From: Coemansia sp. RSA 922
Taxonomy: Eukaryota > Kickxellomycota > Kickxellomycetes > Kickxellales > Kickxellaceae
Reading direction: 5' to 3'
DNA length: 57,679 nt
NCBI GenBank assembly: GCA_027577415.1
Contig: JANBQS010000025.1
Location: 1 to 57,679 of the forward strand
Shown: positions 18,550 through 28,380 of the stretch, piece by piece
How the letters are laid out: each line of letters starts with the position of its first letter
Numbering within the stretch: position 1 is the first letter of the stretch
Made by a program: the position numbers and the translations under genes
The notes under the pieces: generated by a model
Databases searched by the model: none
What the model saw: only the letters and a program-made list of their open reading frames with translations
What the model was told of the DNA's origin: nothing

Positions 18550-18578
18550 GTATTTCACATACACGACAATATATTTCT

Positions 18579-21500
18579 TTACCCGCACGATACGTGTCTG
18601 ATCTCCCTTGACCCTGGCACGAGCACAAATGCCGACGAGCCCAGCAGCTTGTGACACTTGGCGCACGCCTGAGAGTAATCGAGAACGATGGGCCCAGCAT
18701 CTCGGTGCTCGTCAATAGCACGCAACTGCTCGGCTAGGGTCAGCGACTGACGCAGGCCGCGCTCAATGCTCGACGATCGCTCGCGGTGCGCCAAGCGCGC
18801 CAGCTGGCGGGAGACCAAAGGCTCGGCAATGGCGTAGGGCCAGTGCTCGGGTATACTGACCAACACAGCGCCAGCATCGTCGCATAGGCACTCGGAGTAG
18901 CGGTGCAAAAGGTCAGCTACGAGCCGCGCAGCCATTTCGTCATCGACATGAGCCATATACAATCTCAGCAGATGGCGCACGCCCTCCGTCTCCTCTTCTT
19001 TCGCCTGCTGGGGGCCACGAGTACGACGCGCTCCAACGACATTTGCAAGCTGAGCCAATGACTCTGGCGCATACGGGCGCATAAGCAAGAGCTCGGCCTC
19101 GGCGTAGTCCTGGCAGGCAGTGACCAGAAATTCGCCAGCGTCGGAGGCGTGACCCAGGGTGGCTATCAGCATAGCCTTCTCCAAGTGGAGTACAGCGGGG
19201 GCCTCACGCTCAACGCAGTCCAGCACAGCAGCGGCGTCGTAAGCAATAGGGCGGGCGCCGAGCATAGCAATGAGCTGAGCGCGCAAGCGAATAGCAGACT
19301 GCGACCCCAAAGCATCCGACTTGTCCTCTGCTGCTGCTTTTGCGATCCAGACGCGGAATGTCAGTCGCAAGTCCTCGGCCTGAGCACAGCGAAAGCGCTC
19401 CTCCAGTGCCAGCAGCCTCCGATGGCGCTCTTCATCGCCGCTATAACAGTCGCGCACTTGGCGCACATAGACGTTGAGTAAATAGGTCAGGTAGTGCGAG
19501 GCGCGCGGGTGGCCAGCACTGATAAGCCGCTCGATCAGCGCGCGCTGGGCCCCATCTCCACCCTCAACTTTCTGGCTTTGGATAGATGCCATAGCACGGT
19601 CAGCGTCCAGCGCTGCTACAGACACGTCGGTCAGGCCAGCCAGCACCCGCAGCGATGCAGCAGCATCAATGTCGACCAGCCAGGCATACTCAGCCAACAG
19701 AATATCCTGCTGCTCAGTCAGAGTCCCCACATAGGCCACGTACTCGGGCATACCGCCGAACCGCGCATCCTCGCACTCGCCACTCAGCAGACGACGCCAA
19801 ATACCCAGTACTTGTCGCGGCTCGCCACGCGCCCGATGCAGCAGGCTTTCGTAGTAATGCCGCTTGGTATTGCGACAAAACGCTATAGCCACACTGCTAT
19901 CCACGCGGCTATCACGGCTGCCTATTAACGCAGTAAATTTCTCAACGTGGTCGTGGTCAGCGTACAAGCGGGCCAGCGCCGTATCAACAGCTGTGCGAGC
20001 CACGTCGAATTCCTCTGATAACCGTACGTGCTCAAGGTAGCGCTCAAGCACCTCCAGCGCGTTGGCTGCTAATGCCTCGGCGAGTGCCTCTTGGTCGCAG
20101 CCGTTGCCCGCCATATCTGCCGCCGACGAGCCGACAAGCTGAGACACGGTCCCAAGGTCCCGAATTGCAGCGCATAACGTGGCAGGCATTGGAAGGCGCT
20201 CGAGTGGCTCCAGCAGCGGACCCAGATACGCAGCATAGTCCGAGTACACATGCAGCAAGGCTCGAGGATCCAAGGATCCGCGACGGAACAGCTGCAGTGC
20301 ATCGTCCAGCAGCAGCCGCGCAAAGTACTGTACGCCAGCCATCAGCACGCAGTACCGCGCTTCAGCCGACGCCTGCGACACATCGCCACTCGCCAGCGCC
20401 GCGTCAACAGCCGCCACTGCCTCCTCGACTCGCCCGGCTCTCAGCATTCGGCTCACGAGAAGAAGCGGTGGCTCGTCAGCCAGTACATACAAAGAGTCTT
20501 GGCTCACAGCCACGACGCTAGCACGCACCACTGCACTTAAGGCCCGGCTCAGCGACGGCTCGCCCTCGCTATCAAGCTGGGCTAGGCGAGTACCGGCTAG
20601 GAAGCCAGCAGCAGCACATACGCGGCGTGGACGCCCAGCATCGGGCGTGTCTACGAAAAGCCGCTGAGCCAGCGTCTGCTCAGGCTGCCTTGTGTCATAC
20701 ACGTCGACCGAGCCAGCAAACGCCGCAATGAGAAACGGCGCATCATAGACGACTGACTTTGGGTACGAGGCAAACTGCAGAGTGCCACGCTGCGCCTCGC
20801 CCAGCGCCGTGACGATGACGCCCAGCGTGGTGGCGTCGCCATCGCTGGCTGATGACGTCAGGAACATAAACTCGCCGGGGCCAACCACCAAAGTGCGGGG
20901 TCGTGGCGGGCGGATCACGCGGCCAGAGTCAGGGTCCGTCCGCGGCTGCTGCGTGGGGAACAATTCCAGTCGCGCGCCCTCCGCCGACGGTGCGGTCCGC
21001 AGCTTGGCCAGGTCCAGGATCTTGTACGCCTCGGTGTCTGCCACGCACAGGTACTGCCCGTACTGGCAGATCGACGCCACGCTGCACGTAATGGGCACCT
21101 CCAGCTCCAGCCGCAGCTCAGCGCCCGCCATGCGGTACAGTTGGATCGAGCGCACTCGCGCCACACACAGAATCACTGCTGCTGCCGCGCTGCGCTGCAG
21201 TCGCTCGTCGTAGGTAAGACACGAGACGCCCTTCATCATCGTGCCTGGAACCGGTCGCAGATCAGGCAAGCTAAGCACTTGTGCCGTCGAGCCACACAGC
21301 ACGACGAGTCGGTTCAATACGGGGAACGCCAGCACTTGCTCGACGCGCTTACCGCCCAGTTTCAAGTCGACGCTGCTGACGCGAAAGTACTCGGGCGTTG
21401 CCCCCGAACGTCCGCCATCCAGCTCCACCATTGCCACTGTATAGTGTACTATATGTCCATGGCTCGTACCCACGTACATGTCAGAGCCCGCTACTTCCAC

Positions 21501-21839
21501 GCACTCGACTTTGGCCGATATAGCCATTGGCGAGCTGCTCCGCACAGAGTCGCGATCATTGTCATTTGCGTCTGGCGGGTCGCCAGCTGGAGATGCGTCT
21601 TTGCTCACACCTTCCTCGCCGCCTTTCGCTGACTCCTTTCCTGAGCCAAATCCAAGTCGCTGGGAAAGGCTAGGTCGCCGCGTCTTTGCCGATGTATTGC
21701 CTTTGACGAGTGCTTCTTCGGGCCCTAGCTGTAGACCGATTGCTAGCGGTCGCATAATGTATGGCCCCGCAATGTCATCCTCGTCACTGCCGCCATCTTC
21801 ACGCTCCTTGCCTTTTCCAGCGCCCGCCGACATGCTCAT
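18579..21839 (-). CDS. VPS3: CORVET tethering subunit, Vps3/TGFBRAP1-like
   Basis: 1086 residues in one exon. An acidic/Ser-rich N-terminus (1-110) precedes a CNH-type beta-propeller that opens with KVECVEVAGSDMYVGTSHGH, the characteristic start of TGFBRAP1/Vps3. Helical Vps39_1 and Vps39_2-type repeats follow (RYYLEHVRLSEEFDVARTAVD region; LYADHDHVEKF; EKAMLIATLGHASDAGEFL). The end is a zinc-ribbon remnant: CAKCH, then SREIRHVSCG. These proteins bind endosomal Rab5-type GTPases within CORVET and tether early endosomes. Vps39/Vam6 of HOPS shares the architecture; the start block favours Vps3/TGFBRAP1. Confidence 0.8.
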   Translation of the reverse strand: MSMSAGAGKGKEREDGGSDEDDIAGPYIMRPLAIGLQLGPEEALVKGNTSAKTRRPSLSQRLGFGSGKESAKGGEEGVSKDASPAGDPPDANDNDRDSVRSSSPMAISAKVECVEVAGSDMYVGTSHGHIVHYTVAMVELDGGRSGATPEYFRVSSVDLKLGGKRVEQVLAFPVLNRLVVLCGSTAQVLSLPDLRPVPGTMMKGVSCLTYDERLQRSAAAAVILCVARVRSIQLYRMAGAELRLELEVPITCSVASICQYGQYLCVADTEAYKILDLAKLRTAPSAEGARLELFPTQQPRTDPDSGRVIRPPRPRTLVVGPGEFMFLTSSASDGDATTLGVIVTALGEAQRGTLQFASYPKSVVYDAPFLIAAFAGSVDVYDTRQPEQTLAQRLFVDTPDAGRPRRVCAAAGFLAGTRLAQLDSEGEPSLSRALSAVVRASVVAVSQDSLYVLADEPPLLLVSRMLRAGRVEEAVAAVDAALASGDVSQASAEARYCVLMAGVQYFARLLLDDALQLFRRGSLDPRALLHVYSDYAAYLGPLLEPLERLPMPATLCAAIRDLGTVSQLVGSSAADMAGNGCDQEALAEALAANALEVLERYLEHVRLSEEFDVARTAVDTALARLYADHDHVEKFTALIGSRDSRVDSSVAIAFCRNTKRHYYESLLHRARGEPRQVLGIWRRLLSGECEDARFGGMPEYVAYVGTLTEQQDILLAEYAWLVDIDAAASLRVLAGLTDVSVAALDADRAMASIQSQKVEGGDGAQRALIERLISAGHPRASHYLTYLLNVYVRQVRDCYSGDEERHRRLLALEERFRCAQAEDLRLTFRVWIAKAAAEDKSDALGSQSAIRLRAQLIAMLGARPIAYDAAAVLDCVEREAPAVLHLEKAMLIATLGHASDAGEFLVTACQDYAEAELLLMRPYAPESLAQLANVVGARRTRGPQQAKEEETEGVRHLLRLYMAHVDDEMAARLVADLLHRYSECLCDDAGAVLVSIPEHWPYAIAEPLVSRQLARLAHRERSSSIERGLRQSLTLAEQLRAIDEHRDAGPIVLDYSQACAKCHKLLGSSAFVLVPGSREIRHVSCG

Positions 21840-22114
21840 ACTCGAGAATTAGCAGCGTGCAAGTTGAAATGTATAAATAGCAATAAAAGGAAACAAGAAA
21901 ATAACTATGAAATGCGCGAGAGTGAGGAGACGAAACGTCAGCGCTTACTAAAAATGCACTCAATAAGGCACACTCCGACTTGATCAGATCAAATCAAGTG
22001 CCAGATTTTTTTGAAGACCTGTTTAACTTTTTCAACGCCTCGCCTGCTCTACTTTTTTTTTTCTTGAATTTCTCCTTGTATAAATTTACCTATTTATTTT
22101 TTACCTCCCTTAGA

Positions 22115-22828
22115 ATGTCTTCTAAATCCACTCGCTACGAACCGCCAGCAGACTTTCACCGGCAAAAGGGCGTGCCTGCCGCTCATTTTAAGCACTCGGC
22201 GATTACCAAGGACGGCAAGGAGCTCTGGCTACTGCGTATACCCGACAATATTGCTTTCAAAGAACTCGATGGTCTAAAGATCAAGCACCCAAAGAGCGCC
22301 GCCCATGGTATTCTAGCCGAGACAACCGCCTCCTCGGGAGCAAAGACCACCTATCAGATAATCTCATCAGATGCCACTGGTGGATCGGCCGAGTTCAAGG
22401 GCATGGCAGAGTTGAATGTACTCTTACCAGACGACGACGAAGACGATGAGGACGATATATCGCTTACCTTGTTGCCTAACCGGTGCACGCGCCTACTGTC
22501 GATGGTCGAAAAGATCGATATTCCTGACTCTAAAGCTTACGCCAAGGAGATCTCCGTTCGCGAACGCCCGCCTCGCCAGCAGCCAGACAATATGAAGTTG
22601 CGCTTTATTCCCTATGGCTTTTATTCGGCTGACGATTACGCCGCTATGGATAGTGCTCCAGTCGATGTTGCTATGCCTGATGCCAATGCTGATGTAGCAG
22701 CTGAAGAGCCGCCACGTAAGAAAAAGAAGACAAAGACCGAGGAGTCGTCCGCCACCGACGAGACCAAGAAGAAAGACAAGAAGGACAAAAAGGACAAGGA
22801 GAAAAAGTCTAAAAAGGAAAAGTCCTAA
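22115..22828 (+). CDS. RPA34: RNA polymerase I subunit RPA34-like
   Basis: 237 residues from ATG 22115; the frame is open upstream, but that part is AT-rich leader encoding mostly Phe/Leu. The core ([56 protein letters not shown]) fits the RPA34.5/PAF49 domain, which dimerises with RPA49 on Pol I like TFIIF. The C-terminal 50 residues are almost all Lys, Glu and Asp (RKKKKTKTEE, KKKDKKDKKDKEKKSKKEKS), the basic tail typical of the family and expected to be nucleolar. Divergent from VPS3 across about 275 bases. Confidence 0.75.
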   Translation: MSSKSTRYEPPADFHRQKGVPAAHFKHSAITKDGKELWLLRIPDNIAFKELDGLKIKHPKSAAHGILAETTASSGAKTTYQIISSDATGGSAEFKGMAELNVLLPDDDEDDEDDISLTLLPNRCTRLLSMVEKIDIPDSKAYAKEISVRERPPRQQPDNMKLRFIPYGFYSADDYAAMDSAPVDVAMPDANADVAAEEPPRKKKKTKTEESSATDETKKKDKKDKKDKEKKSKKEKS

Positions 22829-23690
22829 TGTATTCGGAGACATGTTTTTATGTGGATGGCTTAGCAGAATAAACACTTATTCAAAATATTTTGTAGCAAA
22901 GGTAAATAATCACCATTGAAGTTGATAGTCCGTAAGGGTTTATTGGTATATAACTTACAGAATACCCTTTTAATTGTGCTCAACCAAGTACACATCTTGT
23001 GGCCATTTACCGTACAGGTTGTTGAGAAGCAAGTGTAATGCAAATTGGCAACCGGCAGTGAAAGCCCTTGAGACTAATAGTGAGAGGTAGTGTAAGCAAA
23101 AGAATTAATTGCAAGCCTGCACAGCAATACTTCCTTTTTAGCTGATTTCTGTTCAGTTGTAATAGTGTGCTTGTCATAAACACGTCAACTGCTGCCCAAT
23201 AAGCAGAACACTTTAAAGTTGATGCAGTGATTACTCAAAGCTGAATCGCTGGCATGTCATTCAAACAGAAAGAGAGCTTTGTTGCAAGCCTTGCATGCTG
23301 CTATTAGTGACCTTTGAACTGCCTTTTGTGCTCTTAGTGCTCATCATTAGAGTGGTGGACAAAGGGCTCAAATTCTTACAGATTTGTTGGGGGAGGAATA
23401 CACGTCATAAAGTTGAAATACGTCATTCCAACTGGTTGTTCTTTTAAACAATTACGAAATCGCTTAGTAAACACCCATCACCTTTCCCCTAAAAAAAAGG
23501 GCCTGTGAAACGATAGACTATGACATAAACGTCTGCTACGGCCTTTGGGAATTTCTAGTGATGTCACAGTACTAACGTCAGAGACATGTAATTGTGTACT
23601 AATTTCTGACCTCATCCTATGACGTTCAGTTTGTCTAATTAGGTAAGGCAAATGTCATGTAGAAAAAGTACTGTCCACTTTCTTCTTCTT
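22829..23690. other. AT-rich accessory DNA upstream of small-family gene
   Basis: No protein-like frame except a doubtful 60-codon one on the minus strand (22861-23043). The distal half carries scattered TGACG/CGTCA words (annotated separately). Composition is clearly more AT-rich than the RPA34 gene beside it. Confidence 0.5.
23402..23628. promoter_or_regulatory. Cluster of CRE/ATF-like TGACG sites
   Basis: ACGTCAT (23402), TACGTCAT (23419), AACGTC (23528), TGATGTCAC (23559), TAACGTCAG (23573) and ATGACGTTC (23620) occur within about 230 bases, ending about 180 bases before the gene at 23811. CGTCA/TGACG is the half-site of CREB/ATF bZIP factors. Clustering in otherwise AT-rich DNA suggests an upstream activating region; binding is inferred. 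Confidence 0.45.
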
Positions 23691-23715
23691 GGCGCCCCCT
23701 TTTCTCTTATTTAAG
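23691..23715 (+). promoter_or_regulatory. Core promoter shared by the small-protein family, copy 1
   Basis: GGCGCCCC, then a pyrimidine tract, then TATTTAAG (23708-23715), 103 bases before the ATG at 23811. The same order occurs before the paralogue at 57205 (GGCACCCC, then TATTTAAG at 57091-57098). Downstream sequence is similar too (GCTG..TGCTCC..A.TTTCAA). Confidence 0.65.
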
Positions 23716-23810
23716 AGCTGTGCTATGCTCCTAATTTCAACTCTTCTCTATCTTTTTCCTCACCCACAATCTGCAGCTCTTGTTATTGCATTAACTTTCC
23801 CTATGTGAAA

Positions 23811-24212
23811 ATGGCAACAAACGCAAAAGTGTTAGTATATAAATATGATGCCCAAATTGATGGCCACTTTCAATATGCAGAAGACTACCAACAAACTAAA
23901 GACACCTATTTCGCTGAAATAATGTTGTTCAAACAAAAAACTCCCAATGTTTCAGTAAGCATTATTAAACGCGGTGTGCTCATAGCGCATAATGATTACC
24001 CAACTCAGGGCCAGCCTATTGACGGTAGCTTTGTCCTTGTTTATATGCACCCAAATTATTTGCGAACCATAAAGGATAATGCAATTAATATGGGTATCGA
24101 TATGAACAAAGATACTTGGATGGGCTCTTACCTAATACATATGGTTCGCAACTGTACCACTTACACCCCCCAATGTATAAAGGATACGCTAGATGAGTAT
24201 CTTCATTGTTAG
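23811..24212 (+). CDS. Small-protein family, member 1 (unknown function)
   Basis: 133 residues from ATG 23811. Not a family I recognise. It aligns along its whole length with the protein at 57205, by eye about one third identical: KVLVYKYDAQ, then HFQYAEDYQQTKDTY, then GSFVLVYMHPN, then the strongest block near the end, TWMGSYLIHMV followed by IKDTLDEYLHC. There is no signal peptide, membrane segment or obvious catalytic motif; alternating strands and one C-terminal helix suggest a small alpha/beta fold. The promoter has a TATA-like TATTTAAG and an upstream CRE-like cluster. Its surroundings are AT-rich and gene-poor, unlike the housekeeping blocks. Confidence 0.75.
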   Translation: MATNAKVLVYKYDAQIDGHFQYAEDYQQTKDTYFAEIMLFKQKTPNVSVSIIKRGVLIAHNDYPTQGQPIDGSFVLVYMHPNYLRTIKDNAINMGIDMNKDTWMGSYLIHMVRNCTTYTPQCIKDTLDEYLHC

Positions 24213-25033
24213 TTTTTGCAAAGGCAAAGTAGACTAGCATAGCTTATGAAACTTGAGAGTCGATATATTAAATGCTGGAAAGGTTAGAGAAAAAGAAGAA
24301 AGATGGTAACCAGTCAAGCATGCACTATATCCAAAGTGTCAAACAAACCAGCGAACCATGGGAACTGAACTGAGTCGAGTCAAGACATAAAACAATGATA
24401 CCGAGATCCAAAATAGATATTTAATATTCATTATAATGTTAATTAGGACTAGTTGGACATGACTGACAGACTCAAATTGAGCGAGTGGGTGGATGACTAG
24501 CATGTGAGTTAGTAACCAGCCATGAGCACCCCATCTGTGTTGCATTTCCTTCTTTTCTATTTGAGCAAGAGTAATATCAAATGTTTTTTAAAGTAGGTGG
24601 AATAGGCACTATAACACTTTGAATCATTAAAAGCAATAAAAGAATATCTTGGAAAGACAAGTGTTACCGTGTAAAAAACCTTGAGAAAAACCACACTATG
24701 TATACAAGGCATGGATACCATAAAAATATTAGCTGACATGTGTAGTACAAGACAACCTGTGGGATACAAACTCAGCCAAGCTACCCACTCTAGGATTGGC
24801 TTAGCAAAGAATGAACAATTTATCACTTGCATGACCTATACTTAAATGTGTTTATTGCCATAAGTAGGATAACTATTGTTAGTGGTCATTAAAGGTGGTG
24901 TCTAATTATTTTCATGTTCTCATATACAAAGCCATGAAGTGGGTATTATAAGGTATGTCAGAATGAAACTAATTGTTGTGTAACATGTAAGCAAATCCTA
25001 TTCTCTACTATAGAATGTGGTGAATAAAAATAG
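24213..25033. other. AT-rich gap between two small-family genes
   Basis: About 820 bases with no convincing gene; short minus-strand frames (24339-24545, 24557-24832) have no recognisable features. No repeat of the flanking genes was seen in it. Confidence 0.5.
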
Positions 25034-25375
25034 CTAGTAAAATTCAATACGTGTATTTTCCATATGAGACATACTACCCGCTATTTGTACAAAAACTGAA
25101 GTACTAAAACTTGTCTTCAAGACATTCACGTTATTGTTAAATGTGGATTTGGATCCAAAGTACAATATAACGTTCTTGTCTGTGGTAAAGTTTGCCTCGC
25201 TTAATTCCAATAAAGTGCCATTTGTCATGATGCAATATACCTCCCCGTCAAACGCAGTTTCAAAACCACATTTTATTTCTTCAGCTATTTCCACAATCCA
25301 CTTAGTAAATGGCATCTTACAATTATAGGAAAGATTGCCACAAATTTCAATAAATGCAAAAACGTTGCCTGGCAT
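25034..25375 (-). CDS. Small-protein family, distant member (unknown function)
   Basis: 113 residues from ATG 25375. It resembles the family at 23811 and 57205 in its first two thirds: a start strand (NVFAFIEICGN), a spacer ending in an EIAEEI-like helix, then GEVYCIMTNGTLLEL, which lines up with GDTVCYIINGEIVEP of the 57205 protein, and a further strand (NVILYFGSKST) where the others have NFVLICMDPG. The C-terminal EYLHC block is missing. On the minus strand a TATAAAAGG box lies at about 25470-25478, about 100 bases before the start. Kinship is by pattern only. Confidence 0.5.
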   Translation of the reverse strand: MPGNVFAFIEICGNLSYNCKMPFTKWIVEIAEEIKCGFETAFDGEVYCIMTNGTLLELSEANFTTDKNVILYFGSKSTFNNNVNVLKTSFSTSVFVQIAGSMSHMENTRIEFY

Positions 25376-25835
25376 GATGGATCGAGTATTAATCAAAGAG
25401 CTGTTTAAAATGGTAGAGTAGTATGGAAAGTGAAGAGGATATGAAGAAAAAGGACCAAAACAGCTTGCCTTTTATACGTACTTGCAATCAGAGGAGGCCA
25501 ATGTTGCCCAGCACAGTTCAAAAGATTGTGAAAGATGCTCAACCAATGAGCAATAATAGTTTCCCACTTCAATTAGGAGACAGCTGAAGCAACGTTCTTT
25601 GTTGAAAGAAATCGAAATAGGTAATAGATGGTAAACATACATCATTGCTTTGTAATTTTGGTTTCAAAGGAGTGCACTTCCTCACTTGCAATTGATGGGA
25701 AGGCTCCAAGAAGAAGATGTGACATAGTAAACATGCACTTGTTCTTTTAAATGGTTGCTGCAAAGGTGTGTCATATGAGAACATCAATTACTGGGGAGTG
25801 CATCATCATGACATTCAAAGACGTAGAGCCAACGG
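25376..25835. other. Intergenic, promoter of distant family member and 3' side of MSH4
   Basis: AT-rich, about 460 bases. The part near 25470 holds the minus-strand TATAAAAGG of the 25034-25375 gene. The rest shows nothing gene-like. Confidence 0.45.
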
Positions 25836-28292
25836 CTACTTGTGACAGCCTGGCTTTCTGTCACTATTATTGGGAGTATAGCCCACTTCTGCTGCGACGG
25901 CTCGAGCAGTGCGAATAATATCTTCTGGAAGCCCCATGCGCTCAGCCAAGCGGATACCATAGAGTGGCTCTGTTTGAGCGCCAGATGCAGCTTTATAGCG
26001 CTGTTGAGCAAGAGTTTCTTCAGCCTGTGTCGCAGACAACACTACTCGAGAGCAGTTTGGATGTACGCCCAAAGCAGGTGGCAAACCCAGATAATGCGTT
26101 GTCAAGAATACAGTAGCAGAACTATCCATTAGCTCTTCACAGACAGCGCGACAAATGGCCATGCCTTCAACAGCCGCAGTACTGCGTCCCAACTCGTCAA
26201 CCATAACCAGACTGTGTGCACTGTAGTTGTGCAAGATATACGCCACACCATGCATCTCGCGTAAGAATGTAGACCCGCCAATACTGTCACTACCATTGCT
26301 CATGCGCACAAACAGTTTGTCAAACACTTTGAGTGTCGCTGACTTTGCTGGTACCAGACAGCCAATCTGCGCCATAATGACCAAGTAGATTATCTGGCGC
26401 AAATACGTCGATTTCCCGCCCATGTTGGGCCCCGATACTACTGTAAACGTGGTCTTTGCAGTGCTGACGCTGTTGGGTACTACTTCGCCGCCCATCGCCT
26501 CTAGAATTGGATGTCTGCCGTTGACAATGTTGATAGAGTCTGAAAATTCAGGTACCACGCTTTCGCTCACCGTGCAGTGATGAGCAAAGGATACAAGCAT
26601 GTCCAATAGTGCAATGGCCTCTGATACGCGATACAGGACAGCAATATTTTGGCGAATAACATCGGCTACGTCGTGGATGGCCTTTTCGGTAAGCAGGTTG
26701 ATCTCAGTGACGACTGATGCGAGGCGATTATTGAGCTTGATCTAAAGAATCAAAATAACGTGTAGAATAAGTATCAGGTCTTGACTGGATTACAAACGAC
26801 GATGAATTTCACTTACCAGCTCAATTGTACTAAAGGTAACCACTGCCTTTTTGATGACAACGTTGACAAACTCTTCAGGGATGCTTTCGCCGAGTACCTC
26901 TCGCTTGGCTGACATTAGGTATCCAATGGACGGCTTGTACGTGGCCTTAATCGGCACTTGAGTCTCATTAGAGTACTGCTCAATAAGCTCAACTACCTCT
27001 TGCGTCACTCTGTCGAAAATGGCGCGAGAGACGTCAAGAAACCCATTCACACCATCCTTGACTGCATGGCAGCGCTGGCTGCGTGTCATCTGAGCCGACT
27101 TTTCAAATGTCAGGTCCTCTCTGATAACGCTGTGGATGTGCGCCAGTAAATCGGTAGTGCGCGAATCAGTCAGCACGCCAATCGTCTCTTGCAACAAGCA
27201 TGACCGCGGCTCAAACGTTATACCAGCGGCAATAGCTCTGGCAGATTGCAGGATATGCTTAAAGCGCAGTACGTTGCTGATAGCCAGACCAGCTTGCTTG
27301 GCGGTACTGGCAACGGGCATGCGGATAAGTGAGGTAATAGCGGCGTCGATATCAGGAATAGCAGCGAGATTGGCTGATAGGAAGAAGAAGGTCTCTTCGT
27401 TATCCAAGATTTCCAATACGGCACTCTGTCGGGCGTAGATAGTGTTTAGATCGGTGGATGGCTGCAAAATGCTCGAACGCAACAAACGGCTGCCCATTTT
27501 GGTCTGTGTGTGGTTGATAGCGCTGAAAAGCGAAGTGTCGGACCCGTTTTCGGCATCCAAGCCCAGGTCCTGCCAGGCGCCGGGATCGATCTGCATAGTT
27601 CCTTCCATTTGGCGATAAGAAACATTGACGCCGCCTCTGGCAAAAGTCAAATTAGCGGCGTGCTCCAGATGGTGAAACAAGGCGTTGAAGGCAGCGTAGG
27701 CGTATCTTTTACACTGAAGAATAAGTGCCAAGCGGGCAGCCTGAGCCAGAGTGGCCACAGCTTGGAGCAATTGCATGCCCTCCATGTCGTTGAACAGGCG
27801 ACGCTCAAGCGAGGCAATCACAAGCCAGGGCAGGTATCGGCGGATAGCGACCATTGCCTTGGATTTGCCTTCGGCCATGGGGCGCGGTACTAGGACTAAT
27901 TGCGGGCGGCAGGCAATGACAGCGTAGATAGTGTGCGAGTAGCTGGGGCCGTCTGCGAACTGGGACAGAGTGCAGTGAGTGGTGCTTAGGTCAAAGAAGC
28001 TGTATGCTATTTCGCTAGCTGCAGCACGGCCCTCTGTCAGAACCATGAGAGTGTTGGGCGTGGCTGATAGCTCCGAATAGGCGGAAGTCAGAGCCAGCTC
28101 GGACACGGCGCAGTCATTGCTAAACGTAGTACCAACGTCGTCGTCATCATCGTACTCCAGCTTGGGCCTCTTGACAAGAAACTGTGTGCTGAGATCATCG
28201 TCGCTACTGTCGGCACAAGTCAAGTCGACTACATCCGAGGCGCAGGCAGAAGGCGCAGCAGGCTTTGAAAACAGACTAGGGAAAGAAGACAT
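25836..28292 (-). CDS. MSH4: Meiotic MutS homologue Msh4
   Basis: Exons 28292-26817 and 26741-25836; the 75-nt phase-0 intron has GTAAGT and TTTAG. The product is 793 residues. It lacks the mismatch-reading MutS domain I, as meiotic MutS proteins do. Blocks typical of MSH4 are CTLSQFADGPSYS, ERRLFNDMEGMQLLQ, LFSAINHTQTKMGSRLLR and YKPSIGYLMSAKRE. The ATPase has Walker A GPNMGGKST, Walker B VMVDELGRST and TVFLTTHY. Msh4 with Msh5 clamps recombination intermediates and promotes crossovers. I chose the Met at 28292 (MSSFPSLF); the frame continues upstream into the promoter and the neighbouring SDR gene. The presence of an apparently intact copy argues that this fungus has, or recently had, meiosis. 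Confidence 0.92.
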
Positions 28293-28345
28293 TGGCAGAG
28301 TATCATATTGGCTAGCACGAGTAAAGAGAGAGAGAAGGGGGTTGG

Positions 28346-28364
28346 ATATATATGTATATATATA
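28346..28364 (-). promoter_or_regulatory. TATA-rich core promoter of MSH4
   Basis: TATATATGTATATATATAG lies in the 88-base gap between the SDR stop codon (28381) and the MSH4 start (28292). The whole intergenic promoter must therefore be very short or overlap the SDR 3' end. Confidence 0.5.
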
Positions 28365-28380
28365 GCTGAGTGAATGCGCG

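Noticed and set aside
24339..24832. Minus-strand frames of 68 and 91 codons between the small-family genes
   Set aside because: Hydrophobic, AT-driven composition, no relation to the small-protein family and no supporting promoter.
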